From Acidimicrobiaceae bacterium (GTDB lineage: Bacteria; Actinomycetota; Acidimicrobiia; Acidimicrobiales; Palsa-688), in assembly GCA_030838025.1 (NCBI GenBank), contig JAUTXM010000141.1, forward strand, positions 1 through 6,295: 6,295 nt of DNA, read 5' to 3'. Both the position numbers and the translations under genes were made by a program. Under the pieces are notes generated by a model. It saw nothing but the letters and a program-made list of their open reading frames with translations, was not told where the DNA came from and did not search any database. Positions 1 to 5,969 of the stretch are shown piece after piece. How positions within the stretch are numbered: the first letter of the stretch is position 1; the number at the start of each line of letters is the position of its first letter.

Positions 1-1
1 C

Positions 2-667
2 GACGGGTTGATCAAAGAGGCAGCCAGCGTTGCCACTCGTTACGCCGCCCTGTGGGACGTGCTGCACGCTGAGCCCCGCTTCTCGTTTGATGACCGCTAC
101 CAGATCGAGGGGCAGATACGCCAGCTCCACGATCTGGGGTTCGCGGTCGACGAGGTCACACTGCAGTCCGACGGCGCCGGGGACGAGAAACTCCGGCTCA
201 AACTGTGCGTTGCCGCCCGGCGATTCCACGCCACCCAGCTCCGCGAGCTCACCGGCCTCGATGTGGGCGAGGGCCAGGCGAAGATCCTCGTCGCTGACCT
301 GTTCGCCTACCAAGGCCGGCTGAAGCAGGAGTCGAAGGTCTGCGTTCCGGACGCGGTCGCAGCGCAGCGGTGGGTAGACGAGGTCTTCCGGCCCGGGATG
401 GCCCGCGCCCAGGAGGCCGTCGGAGGTCAGGGTGACCCGATCCAGGCCTACTGCGATTTGCTGGAGGTGCGCTGGCTGTTGAGCGAGAAGGCCGGTCACG
501 ACGTGGGCGACAGCGCCGCCCTCCAGTCTTTGGCTGAACGGTCGGTACCGCCGGACTCGGCCGCCCAGATGGCCGTGGCCGAAGAGGCGACAAACCAGTT
601 CCCCGCCCTCACGGCTGAGCTACTCGACGAGTTGGCGGCGGTCGCCGACGCCGGCGATCTGGACTGA
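2..667 (+). CDS. DUF4032-family protein, C-terminal part (5' end outside window)
   Basis: The reading frame is open from the first complete codon to TGA at 665-667, giving 221 visible residues. There is no in-frame stop upstream, so the TTG at 8 is probably internal and the gene most likely begins outside the window. The visible chain resembles the C-terminal half of actinobacterial DUF4032 proteins, whose N-terminal half is often described as a WaaP/Kdo-kinase-like domain. Recognisable stretches are an LRLKLCVAARRFH strand followed by LRELTGLDVGEGQAK (about nt 191-283), then DLFAYQ, and near the end YCDLLEVRWLLSEKAG (nt 449-496). It is acidic, cytosolic in character, and has no signal peptide or membrane segment. 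The molecular function of the family is unknown to me. The family assignment rests on remembered motif patterns, not a search. The gene ends 91 nt before the glucosidase start, in the same direction, so co-transcription is possible. Confidence 0.75.
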   Translation, partial: DGLIKEAASVATRYAALWDVLHAEPRFSFDDRYQIEGQIRQLHDLGFAVDEVTLQSDGAGDEKLRLKLCVAARRFHATQLRELTGLDVGEGQAKILVADLFAYQGRLKQESKVCVPDAVAAQRWVDEVFRPGMARAQEAVGGQGDPIQAYCDLLEVRWLLSEKAGHDVGDSAALQSLAERSVPPDSAAQMAVAEEATNQFPALTAELLDELAAVADAGDLD

Positions 668-749
668 TGAGCGCTGACCAGCCCGCCCGTTTCGCCGCTC
701 CTCGCCTTAACTCAAACCGTTCTTGCCTACAGCCCTTGACGATACGCAT

Positions 750-753
750 GGAG
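750..753 (+). promoter_or_regulatory. Shine-Dalgarno deciding the glucosidase start
   Basis: GGAG lies 5 nt before the GTG at 759. The more upstream in-frame TTG at 723 has no purine-rich element in front of it. This favours GTG 759 as the start of the GH13 gene. Confidence 0.6.
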
Positions 754-758
754 CACCA

Positions 759-2507
759 GTGACAATCTCGGCACAGTCAGCCCAGTCAGCACAGGCGGCA
801 ACACTCACCCAAGCCGCAGACCCCGCTCCCTCGGGAGTCTCCCCGTGGTGGCGCAGCGCCGTCATCTATCAGGTGTACATCCGCAGTTTCGCCGACGGCG
901 ACGGAGACGGGCTGGGCGACATCGCAGGGCTGCGAGCCAAGCTCGGCTACATCGCGGGCCTGGGTGTCGATGCCATCTGGATCAACCCGTGGTACCCGTC
1001 GCCGATGGCCGACGCCGGCTACGACGTGTCGGATTATCGCGACGTCGAACCCCGCTTCGGGACACTGCAAGACGCCGAAGCCCTCATTCGGGAAGCGCAC
1101 GACCTGGGGCTTCGGGTCCTCCTCGACATCGTGCCCAACCATACGTCCGATCAGCACCCCTGGTTCCAGGCGGCGCTGGCCGCGGGTCCGGGATCGAGGG
1201 AACGGGATCGCTACCTGTTCCGTGCCGGCCGCGCCGACGACCCCGCCCTACCCCCGAACGACTGGCTCAGCGTGTTCGGTGGGCCTGCCTGGACGCAGGT
1301 CACCGAACCCGACGGTCGCCTCGGTGAGTGGTACCTGCATCTCTTCGCGCCTGAACAGCCCGACGTCAACTGGAACGATCCCGACGTCCAGGCGGACTTC
1401 GAGGCGACGCTGCGCTTCTGGTTCGACCGGGGCGTGGACGGCTTCCGGATCGACGTGGCCAACTCCCTCGTCAAGGAGGCAGGCCTGCCCGACCTGGGGG
1501 GCCGGGGGTATCCGGAGCGGGCGGAGATGGTCGCCGAGGACTGGGTCGAGCACCCCCATTGGGACCGCAGCGAGGTCCACGAGATCTACCGGACGTGGCG
1601 ACGTGTCGCCGACGCCTACCCCGAGCCGCGAGTCTTCGTCGCCGAGGCGTGGGTCGACTCACCTGAGCGACTGGCCCGCTACGTCCGCAACGGCGAACTG
1701 CACACCGCGTTCAACTTCGACTTCTTGCGGGCACCCTGGGATGCCCGAGCGTTGCGCGCCACGATCGACACGACGCTCGCCGAGCACGCCGCGGTCGGTG
1801 CGCCGCCGACCTGGGTGCTGTCCAACCATGACGTGGCACGGCACGTGTCGCGCTATGCCCGGCCGCAGACCGCGCCGCTGCGCTCGCTCGATGACCTGAT
1901 CGGTCTGCCGGCCGATCTCGAGACCGGCGCTCGTCGAGCTCGTGCCGCGGCCCTACTCATGTTGGCCCTGCCAGGCGGGGCGTACATCTACCAGGGTGAG
2001 GAGCTCGGGTTACCCGAGGTCGAGGACCTCCCGGCCGAGGTGCTCGCCGACCCGACCTGGGAGCGGTCCGGTCACACCCAGCGCGGTCGCGACGGGTGCC
2101 GCGTCCCCATCCCGTGGGAGGGCGACGCGCCGCCGTTCGGGTTCAGCATGAAAGGCGGCGACGGCGCCGGCGCGGCGCCCACCTGGCTGCCCCAGCCGGC
2201 CGACTGGGGGCGATACACCGTCCAGGCGCTCGACGGCGACCCGGAGTCCGTGCTGGCGCTGTATCGCGCCGCGCTGCGCCTCCGTCGGGACCACCCGGCG
2301 CTCGGCGACGGAACGCTGCACTGGCTGCCGGCGCCTGATGGGGTCTTGGCCTTCGCCCGCGACCCAGGCTTTGTGTGCGTGGTCAACCTCTCGGACAACC
2401 CAATCCCGTTACCGGACGGCACGGTGATGCTTGCCAGCGGGCCGCTCACCGAAGGACAGAGACTGCCCGGCGACACGGCAATCTGGCTGGGGTTGGCCCA
2501 GGGCTGA
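759..2507 (+). CDS. GH13 alpha-glucosidase (AglA-like, oligo-1,6-glucosidase/maltase type)
   Basis: A complete 582-residue glycoside hydrolase family 13 enzyme, expected to release glucose from the non-reducing end of short alpha-glucosides such as maltose or isomaltose by a retaining mechanism. Numbered from GTG 759, the (beta/alpha)8 barrel begins near residue 30 (SPWWRSAVIYQVY). Next come a calcium-site-like DGDGDGLGD (46-54), region I DIVPNH (123-128), region V QPDVNW (200-205), region II GFRIDVAN with nucleophile Asp232, region III FVAEAW with acid/base Glu296, and region IV SNHD with Asp358. All three catalytic acids are present. The last ~90 residues fit the beta-sandwich domain C. WINPWYPSPMADAGYDV is typical of actinobacterial AglA-type enzymes, perhaps subfamily GH13_30. 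About 30 low-complexity N-terminal residues (AQSAQSAQAA) precede the domain and do not look like a signal peptide, so it is probably cytoplasmic. Trehalose synthase or another GH13 specificity cannot be excluded. An alternative start is TTG 723 (594 residues). Confidence 0.93.
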   Translation: MTISAQSAQSAQAATLTQAADPAPSGVSPWWRSAVIYQVYIRSFADGDGDGLGDIAGLRAKLGYIAGLGVDAIWINPWYPSPMADAGYDVSDYRDVEPRFGTLQDAEALIREAHDLGLRVLLDIVPNHTSDQHPWFQAALAAGPGSRERDRYLFRAGRADDPALPPNDWLSVFGGPAWTQVTEPDGRLGEWYLHLFAPEQPDVNWNDPDVQADFEATLRFWFDRGVDGFRIDVANSLVKEAGLPDLGGRGYPERAEMVAEDWVEHPHWDRSEVHEIYRTWRRVADAYPEPRVFVAEAWVDSPERLARYVRNGELHTAFNFDFLRAPWDARALRATIDTTLAEHAAVGAPPTWVLSNHDVARHVSRYARPQTAPLRSLDDLIGLPADLETGARRARAAALLMLALPGGAYIYQGEELGLPEVEDLPAEVLADPTWERSGHTQRGRDGCRVPIPWEGDAPPFGFSMKGGDGAGAAPTWLPQPADWGRYTVQALDGDPESVLALYRAALRLRRDHPALGDGTLHWLPAPDGVLAFARDPGFVCVVNLSDNPIPLPDGTVMLASGPLTEGQRLPGDTAIWLGLAQG

Positions 2508-2513
2508 ACCCGT

Positions 2514-2527
2514 CGGGCGCCGGCCCG
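2514..2527 (+). terminator. Possible short GC hairpin between convergent genes
   Basis: CGGGC (2514-2518) pairs with GCCCG (2523-2527) around a GCCG loop. It begins 7 nt after the glucosidase stop and sits in the 39-nt gap before the oppositely oriented stop at 2547. No T-tract follows, the stem is only 5 bp, and such hairpins are frequent by chance at this GC content. Only the convergent position supports it. Confidence 0.25.
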
Positions 2528-2546
2528 CCGCGGGAAGCAGAGGTGG

Positions 2547-3527
2547 CTAGCTCGTCTTGAAGTGGGCGCCGGTCGAGCGGCGCGGCGCCTTCGCCCGTTG
2601 CCGCCGCAGCCTCGGGCCAAATGCCACGCCGCCGATCAACAGCAGCCCCGCGATGGTCTCCATCGACACCGAATCCGGAACCCCGGCCAGATGCCCGGCC
2701 GTTCCCGAGGTCAACTGCGCCACGAGGCTCTGTCCGGCGCCGGAGCTAGCTCCCAACGAAGCGTGAGCGCTTCCGCTACCTCGGGCGGAACTGGTGCCGC
2801 TGCGGATGCTGCTCCCGGAACTGCCGCTGCCACTCGCCGCCGCGCTCGCGACGGCGCCGCTCGTGGCGCCGCTCGCCGAACCCGACGCCCCGCCCGACAG
2901 CGCCGACGAGGAGGTCCCGAGGGGGGCCAAGCCGGACAAACCGGAGAGTCCCGAACTCGCGGCGCCCGTCCGGGCCGTGCCCGACGCCCCGCCGGCACCG
3001 CTCGGCCCGGTCGTGGCCCGGCCGGACGCACTCGCCGACCCGGAGGCCGCCGTCCCCGTCGCCGAAGCAGAACCCGAAGCCCCGCTGCCCGTCGAGCCCG
3101 ACGATTGATTGGACGTCTGGGTGGCAGGACCGGAAGGGCCCGAGGACCCGCCAACGCCGGTGCCCGACGTGTTGTTCGACATCGGACTCGAACTGGCCGG
3201 TCCGCTTGTCCCCCCCGCGGCACTCGATCCGGTGGTCGATCCACCCGACGAGCCCGACGACGCGTTGCCCGTGGAACTGCCGGTCGAACCTCCGCTGGAT
3301 CCGCCGGTCGAGGTACCGGTCGCGGGTCCGCTGTCGCCGCTGCCCGATGAGGTCCCGGTCCCGCTCCCAGACGACGTGCTGGTCGCGGCGGCGGGGGTGG
3401 GTTGGGGTGCCGGGGCGGATGATTGCCCGCTCTTCAGCACGGCAACCAGCGCGAGGCTCTGGATCAGTCCTACCACTGGGGCAAAGGTAGGCGATGAAGC
3501 GACGTCAGGCAACCGTCGGGCTGCCAC
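2547..3527 (-). CDS. Ser/Gly/Ala/Thr-rich probable membrane-anchored surface protein
   Basis: I do not recognise a family. The frame ends at TAG (complement of 2547-2549). Starting at GTG 3527 it gives 326 residues. Residues 5-6 are Arg-Arg, followed by a hydrophobic stretch at about 15-31 (FAPVVGLIQSLALVAVL), resembling a signal peptide or signal anchor. Residues 34-262 are almost entirely Ser, Gly, Ala and Thr, with no charged residue between 66 and 169 and no cysteine anywhere. A second hydrophobic stretch at about 292-304 (IAGLLLIGGVAFG) is followed by a basic tail (RLRRQRAKAPRR), a classic stop-transfer layout. No LPXTG motif is present. C-terminal codons almost all end in G or C, which supports this strand over the overlapping Pro/Asp- and Arg-rich frames on the other strand. 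I infer an exported, possibly O-glycosylated stalk anchored by its C terminus. The start is uncertain: GTG 3476 is an alternative, and the frame stays open to 3776 through a tandem repeat that looks non-coding. Confidence 0.6.
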   Translation of the reverse strand: MAARRLPDVASSPTFAPVVGLIQSLALVAVLKSGQSSAPAPQPTPAAATSTSSGSGTGTSSGSGDSGPATGTSTGGSSGGSTGSSTGNASSGSSGGSTTGSSAAGGTSGPASSSPMSNNTSGTGVGGSSGPSGPATQTSNQSSGSTGSGASGSASATGTAASGSASASGRATTGPSGAGGASGTARTGAASSGLSGLSGLAPLGTSSSALSGGASGSASGATSGAVASAAASGSGSSGSSIRSGTSSARGSGSAHASLGASSGAGQSLVAQLTSGTAGHLAGVPDSVSMETIAGLLLIGGVAFGPRLRRQRAKAPRRSTGAHFKTS

Positions 3528-3544
3528 ACCCAGCTCGGCCGCAT

Positions 3545-3607
3545 CTGAGGGCGACTTACGGCTCTGTGGGCGAGTTACAGCGCTGGACGACCTTAGAACG
3601 CCCTCAG
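3545..3607. repeat. Cluster of three CTGWGGGCG boxes (two direct, one inverted)
   Basis: CTGAGGGCGACTTAC (3545-3559) and CTGTGGGCGAGTTAC (3564-3578) are direct copies differing at 2 of 15 positions, with a 19-bp period close to two helical turns. CGCCCTCAG (3599-3607) is the same core inverted. GGCTCTGTGGGC (3560-3571) and GCCCTCAGAGCC (3600-3611) form an 11/12 inverted repeat. The cluster lies 18-80 bp upstream of the proposed GTG of the minus-strand gene, as expected for a multi-site transcription-factor operator. No regulator is identified. Confidence 0.5.
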
Positions 3608-3697
3608 AGCCACAACTAACCACCAGACTGCTCCGATTTCGACCGCCAGCGCCCCACCCGAGCGCCCCAACCGCCCTCGTCGAGCGCCCGCCATCGG

Positions 3698-3742
3698 CGA
3701 GCGCACCGAGCGGACCGAGCGCACCGAGCGCACCGAGCGCCC
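3698..3742. repeat. 9-bp tandem repeat, five copies
   Basis: The unit CGAGCGCAC is repeated at 3698, 3707 (one change: CGAGCGGAC), 3716, 3725 and 3734 (ending CCC). Related isolated copies CGAGCGCCC lie at 3659 and 3681, suggesting an older, partly decayed array. Because the period is a multiple of three, the array encodes artificial tripeptide repeats (Gly-Ala-Leu on the minus strand, Ser-Ala-Pro on the plus strand) in overlapping open frames. Confidence 0.9.
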
Positions 3743-3743
3743 G

Positions 3744-3754
3744 CCCCCCCCCCC
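3744..3754. repeat. Homopolymeric tract of 11 C
   Basis: Eleven uninterrupted C (11 G on the other strand) follow the tandem repeat and precede the dyad upstream of E1. Such tracts are prone to slipped-strand length change and to sequencing error. The exact length should be treated as uncertain. Confidence 0.85.
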
Positions 3755-3758
3755 GACG

Positions 3759-3776
3759 GTGTGCCCCGCGGCACAC
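3759..3776. promoter_or_regulatory. Perfect inverted repeat, candidate operator upstream of E1
   Basis: GTGTGCC (3759-3765) and GGCACAC (3770-3776) are perfect inverted copies around CCGC, an 18-bp dyad typical in size for a dimeric helix-turn-helix regulator. Its centre is about 47 bp upstream of the start expected from the -10-like element at 3803-3808. It could equally form a short hairpin in RNA. No T-tract follows on either strand, so an intrinsic terminator is less likely. Confidence 0.45.
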
Positions 3777-3802
3777 AGCGCCCCTGAGCAGCCAAGCCGT
3801 CT

Positions 3803-3808
3803 TACTAT
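3803..3808 (+). promoter_or_regulatory. Candidate -10 element of the E1-mscR transcription unit
   Basis: TACTAT matches the TANNNT consensus in an otherwise very GC-rich stretch and ends 12 nt before the E1 ATG. Transcription would begin around 3814-3816, leaving a leader of only about 5-7 nt. That agrees with the absence of any Shine-Dalgarno before the ATG. I see no convincing -35 hexamer at the expected distance. Confidence 0.4.
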
Positions 3809-3820
3809 GAACAACGCCTT

Positions 3821-5941
3821 ATGTCTGTCCCTCTGCACGCTCCGCCGTCGAATCCCCCCTCAGTCGCTCGGCACCGCGGGTTCCTCGTCAGCGAGCTCAT
3901 CGATGACTTTCGCGCCGCTCAGGTGGCCCGCTTCCGCGACGACCGCGCGATCGCCCTGCACATGCAGAGCCGCGTCTATTTCCAGTGCTGCGGCGCCGGC
4001 CACGAGGCTCTGCTGCTGGCCCTGGCCCGGCACCTGCGACCGGCCTACGACTGGTTCTTCCCCTACTACCGCGACCGGGCCTTGATGCTCGGCCTCGGCG
4101 TCACGCCGACCCAGATCCTCCAAGAGGCGGTCGGCTCGGTCGAAGACCCCTCCAGTGCCGGCCGCCAGATGCCCTGCCACTGGGGCTACAAATGGCTGAA
4201 CGTCGTAACCCAAGCCAGCGCCACCGGCGCCCAGTGCCTCCCCGCGGTCGGTTGCGCCGAGGCCGCCCGCTACCTCTCCCGCCGCCGCAACCTGCCCGGC
4301 TGCAAGGCCCACGGCGACGAGCTGACCTATGTCTCCCTCGGCGAGGGGGCCACCTCCCAGGGCGAGTTCTGGGAATCGCTCAACACCGCCTGCACACTGC
4401 ACTTGCCCGTCCTGTTCGTCGTGGCGGACAACGGCTACGCCATCTCCGTCCCCTCCTCCGACCAGTCCCCGGCACCCATCAGTGAGCTCGTCCGGGGGTT
4501 CCGGGGCCTCGAAATCCACAAGGTGGACGGCCGTGACTACTTCGCCAGCCGCAAACTGGCGGCCGAGGCGCTTCCCCGGGTCCGTGCCGGCGTCGGCCCG
4601 TCGCTCATCCACGCCACCGTCACCCGGCCCTACTCCCACTCGGCCGCCGACACCCAGAGCAAATACCGCCCGGCCGACGAGTTGGCCGACGAGCGGGAGC
4701 ACGACCCGATCAAGCTGCTCCGGGAGGAACTGATCGGCGCCGGGATCCTGACCAGCGACGAGGCCGACCACATCCGCGAGGAGGCGCGACAGATCGTCGC
4801 CGACGCGGCCAAGGAGGCGCTGGCCAGCCGCCGGCCCGACCCCGCCAGCGTCACCGATCACGTCTATGTCGTCCCCCACGTGTCGCCCGACGCCGAGTCC
4901 AGGGATGATGGCCAAGGCGAGGTCGTGGCCTTTGGCGAGGCCATCCGCCTCACGCTGCACGAACAGATGGCCCGTGACCAGCGCATCCGGGTCTTCGGTG
5001 AGGACGTCGCCGACGCCCGCGAAGCGGTGCTGGCCAATGTCGAGGGCAAGGGCGGTGTCTTCGGCACGACCCGTGGGTTGCAACGCGAGTTCGGCCTGGC
5101 CCGCTGCTACAACACCCCGCTCGCCGAGGCCAACATCATCGGCCGCGCCGTCGGCCAGGCCTTGCGGGGACTTCGCCCGGCTCCCGAAATCCAGTTCTTC
5201 GACTACATCTGGACCGCCATGCAGCAGATCAAGACCCAGGCGGCCACCATCCGGTGGCGGTCCAACGGCTCGTTCTCCTGCCCCATGGTGATCCGGGTCC
5301 CGATCGGGGGCTACCTGACCGGCGGCGCCATCTGGCACAGCCAGTGCGGCGAGTCGATCTTCGCCCACATCCCGGGCCTGATCGTCCTCATGCCCTCACG
5401 GGCCCGAGACGCCGTGGGCCTGCTGCGCACCGCCTTCCAGTGCAGCGACCCGGTGCTGTTCCTCGAGCACAAGCACCTGCTGCGTCAGCCCTACACCAAG
5501 GACCCCTTCCCGTCACGCGGCTACCAGATACCGCTCGGTACGGCGGCGATCGTCCAACCCGGCCACGATCTCACCATCATCACCTACGGGGCCACGGTCG
5601 AAAAGTCCCGCCAGGCGGCGACGACCCTGGCCGCCGAGCAGGGCGCTTCCATCGAGATCATCGACCTGCGCTCGATCCTCCCGTGGGACAAGGACCTCGT
5701 CGCCGAGTCGGTAACCCGCACCGGCCGCGCCCTCGTCGTGCATGAGGACGTCTACACCTGCGGCTTCGGCGGTGAGGTGGCGGCGTGGATCGGCGAACAC
5801 TGCTTCGGCGACCTCGATGCCCCGGTGCGGCGGGTGGCGGCCACCGACACCCACGTGGCCTACGAGCCGACGCTCGAGCACGCAATCCTGCCGCAGGTCA
5901 GCGATATCGTCGCGGCCGCGGAAGCGACGTTGCGCTTCTAA
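3821..5941 (+). CDS. Fused alpha/beta E1 of a 2-oxoacid (probably branched-chain) dehydrogenase complex
   Basis: A complete 706-residue thiamine-diphosphate enzyme with E1-alpha (about 20-345) joined to E1-beta (about 365-706). E1 decarboxylates a 2-oxoacid and passes the acyl group to lipoyl-E2. Alpha-part landmarks are GAGHEA (58-63), PYYRDRA (81-87), GRQMPCHWG (114-122), and the diphosphate/Mg motif GEG (174-176) running to Asn204 (NGYAIS). This has Glu where the classical GDG motif has Asp, a variant I associate with fused E1 proteins. YSHSAADTQSKYR (271-283) matches the loop phosphorylated in mammalian E1-alpha. Beta-part landmarks are FGEDVAD (392-398), NTPLAEANIIG with the cofactor-activating Glu436, QFFDYIWTAMQQI (458-470), His506 in WHSQCGES, EHKHLLR (549-555) and HEDVYTCGFGGEVA (641-654). 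Branched-chain substrates are the usual inference, but pyruvate or another 2-oxoacid cannot be excluded. No E2 or E3 lies in the window. ATG 3821 is chosen because an in-frame stop at 3785-3787 and no other start codon precede it. mscR follows after 28 nt. Confidence 0.92.
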   Translation: MSVPLHAPPSNPPSVARHRGFLVSELIDDFRAAQVARFRDDRAIALHMQSRVYFQCCGAGHEALLLALARHLRPAYDWFFPYYRDRALMLGLGVTPTQILQEAVGSVEDPSSAGRQMPCHWGYKWLNVVTQASATGAQCLPAVGCAEAARYLSRRRNLPGCKAHGDELTYVSLGEGATSQGEFWESLNTACTLHLPVLFVVADNGYAISVPSSDQSPAPISELVRGFRGLEIHKVDGRDYFASRKLAAEALPRVRAGVGPSLIHATVTRPYSHSAADTQSKYRPADELADEREHDPIKLLREELIGAGILTSDEADHIREEARQIVADAAKEALASRRPDPASVTDHVYVVPHVSPDAESRDDGQGEVVAFGEAIRLTLHEQMARDQRIRVFGEDVADAREAVLANVEGKGGVFGTTRGLQREFGLARCYNTPLAEANIIGRAVGQALRGLRPAPEIQFFDYIWTAMQQIKTQAATIRWRSNGSFSCPMVIRVPIGGYLTGGAIWHSQCGESIFAHIPGLIVLMPSRARDAVGLLRTAFQCSDPVLFLEHKHLLRQPYTKDPFPSRGYQIPLGTAAIVQPGHDLTIITYGATVEKSRQAATTLAAEQGASIEIIDLRSILPWDKDLVAESVTRTGRALVVHEDVYTCGFGGEVAAWIGEHCFGDLDAPVRRVAATDTHVAYEPTLEHAILPQVSDIVAAAEATLRF

Positions 5942-5955
5942 GTCATTCGGGGAAA

Positions 5956-5961
5956 AGGAGG
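5956..5961 (+). promoter_or_regulatory. Strong Shine-Dalgarno of mscR
   Basis: AGGAGG is followed by 8 nt and then the GTG at 5970, a near-ideal ribosome binding site inside the 28-nt gap after the E1 stop. It fixes the GTG start and contrasts with the E1 gene, which has no such site. Confidence 0.85.
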
Positions 5962-5969
5962 ACCGGGTC

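Larger units (their letters stand above)
3528..3820. other. Divergent intergenic control region, repeat-rich
   Basis: This 293-nt region separates the Ser/Gly-rich gene (minus) from the E1 gene (plus) and must hold promoters for both if the start calls are right. From left to right it contains three CTGWGGGCG boxes (3545-3607), a 9-bp tandem repeat (3698-3742), eleven consecutive C (3744-3754), a perfect 7-bp dyad (3759-3776) and a -10-like element (3803-3808). Frames stay open through it because the tandem repeat has a unit length divisible by three. Codon quality in those frames is poor and no protein family is apparent, so I do not call a gene here. Confidence 0.6.

Noticed and set aside
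736..741. TTGACG as a -35 element before the glucosidase
   Set aside because: No -10-like hexamer occurs 16-18 nt downstream, and that distance falls at or inside the coding start.
723..758. TTG start at 723 for the glucosidase
   Set aside because: There is no ribosome binding site before it. GTG 759 has GGAG 5 nt upstream, and the added 12 residues belong to no domain.
774..790. Repeated CAGTCAGC near the glucosidase start
   Set aside because: Two copies encode the AQSAQSAQ low-complexity N terminus. It is too short and isolated to be a mobile or regulatory repeat.
3528..3776. N-terminal extension of the minus-strand protein to 3776
   Set aside because: The extra 83 residues run through the C11 tract and 9-bp array, use many A/T-ending codons and would bury the export-like segment. 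A start near 3527 is more plausible.
2562..3810. Plus-strand frames (Arg-rich 2562-3350 and Pro/Asp/Val-rich 3109-3810)
   Set aside because: They are mirror images of the Ser/Gly-rich minus gene and the tandem repeat. They lack recognisable domains and plausible starts, while the minus frame has a sensible export-and-anchor layout and GC-rich third positions at its end.
3860..5368. 502-codon open frame on the minus strand
   Set aside because: It lies wholly inside the E1 gene, antisense, and is explained by high-GC codons lacking stops on the opposite strand. The plus strand has full E1 motifs.
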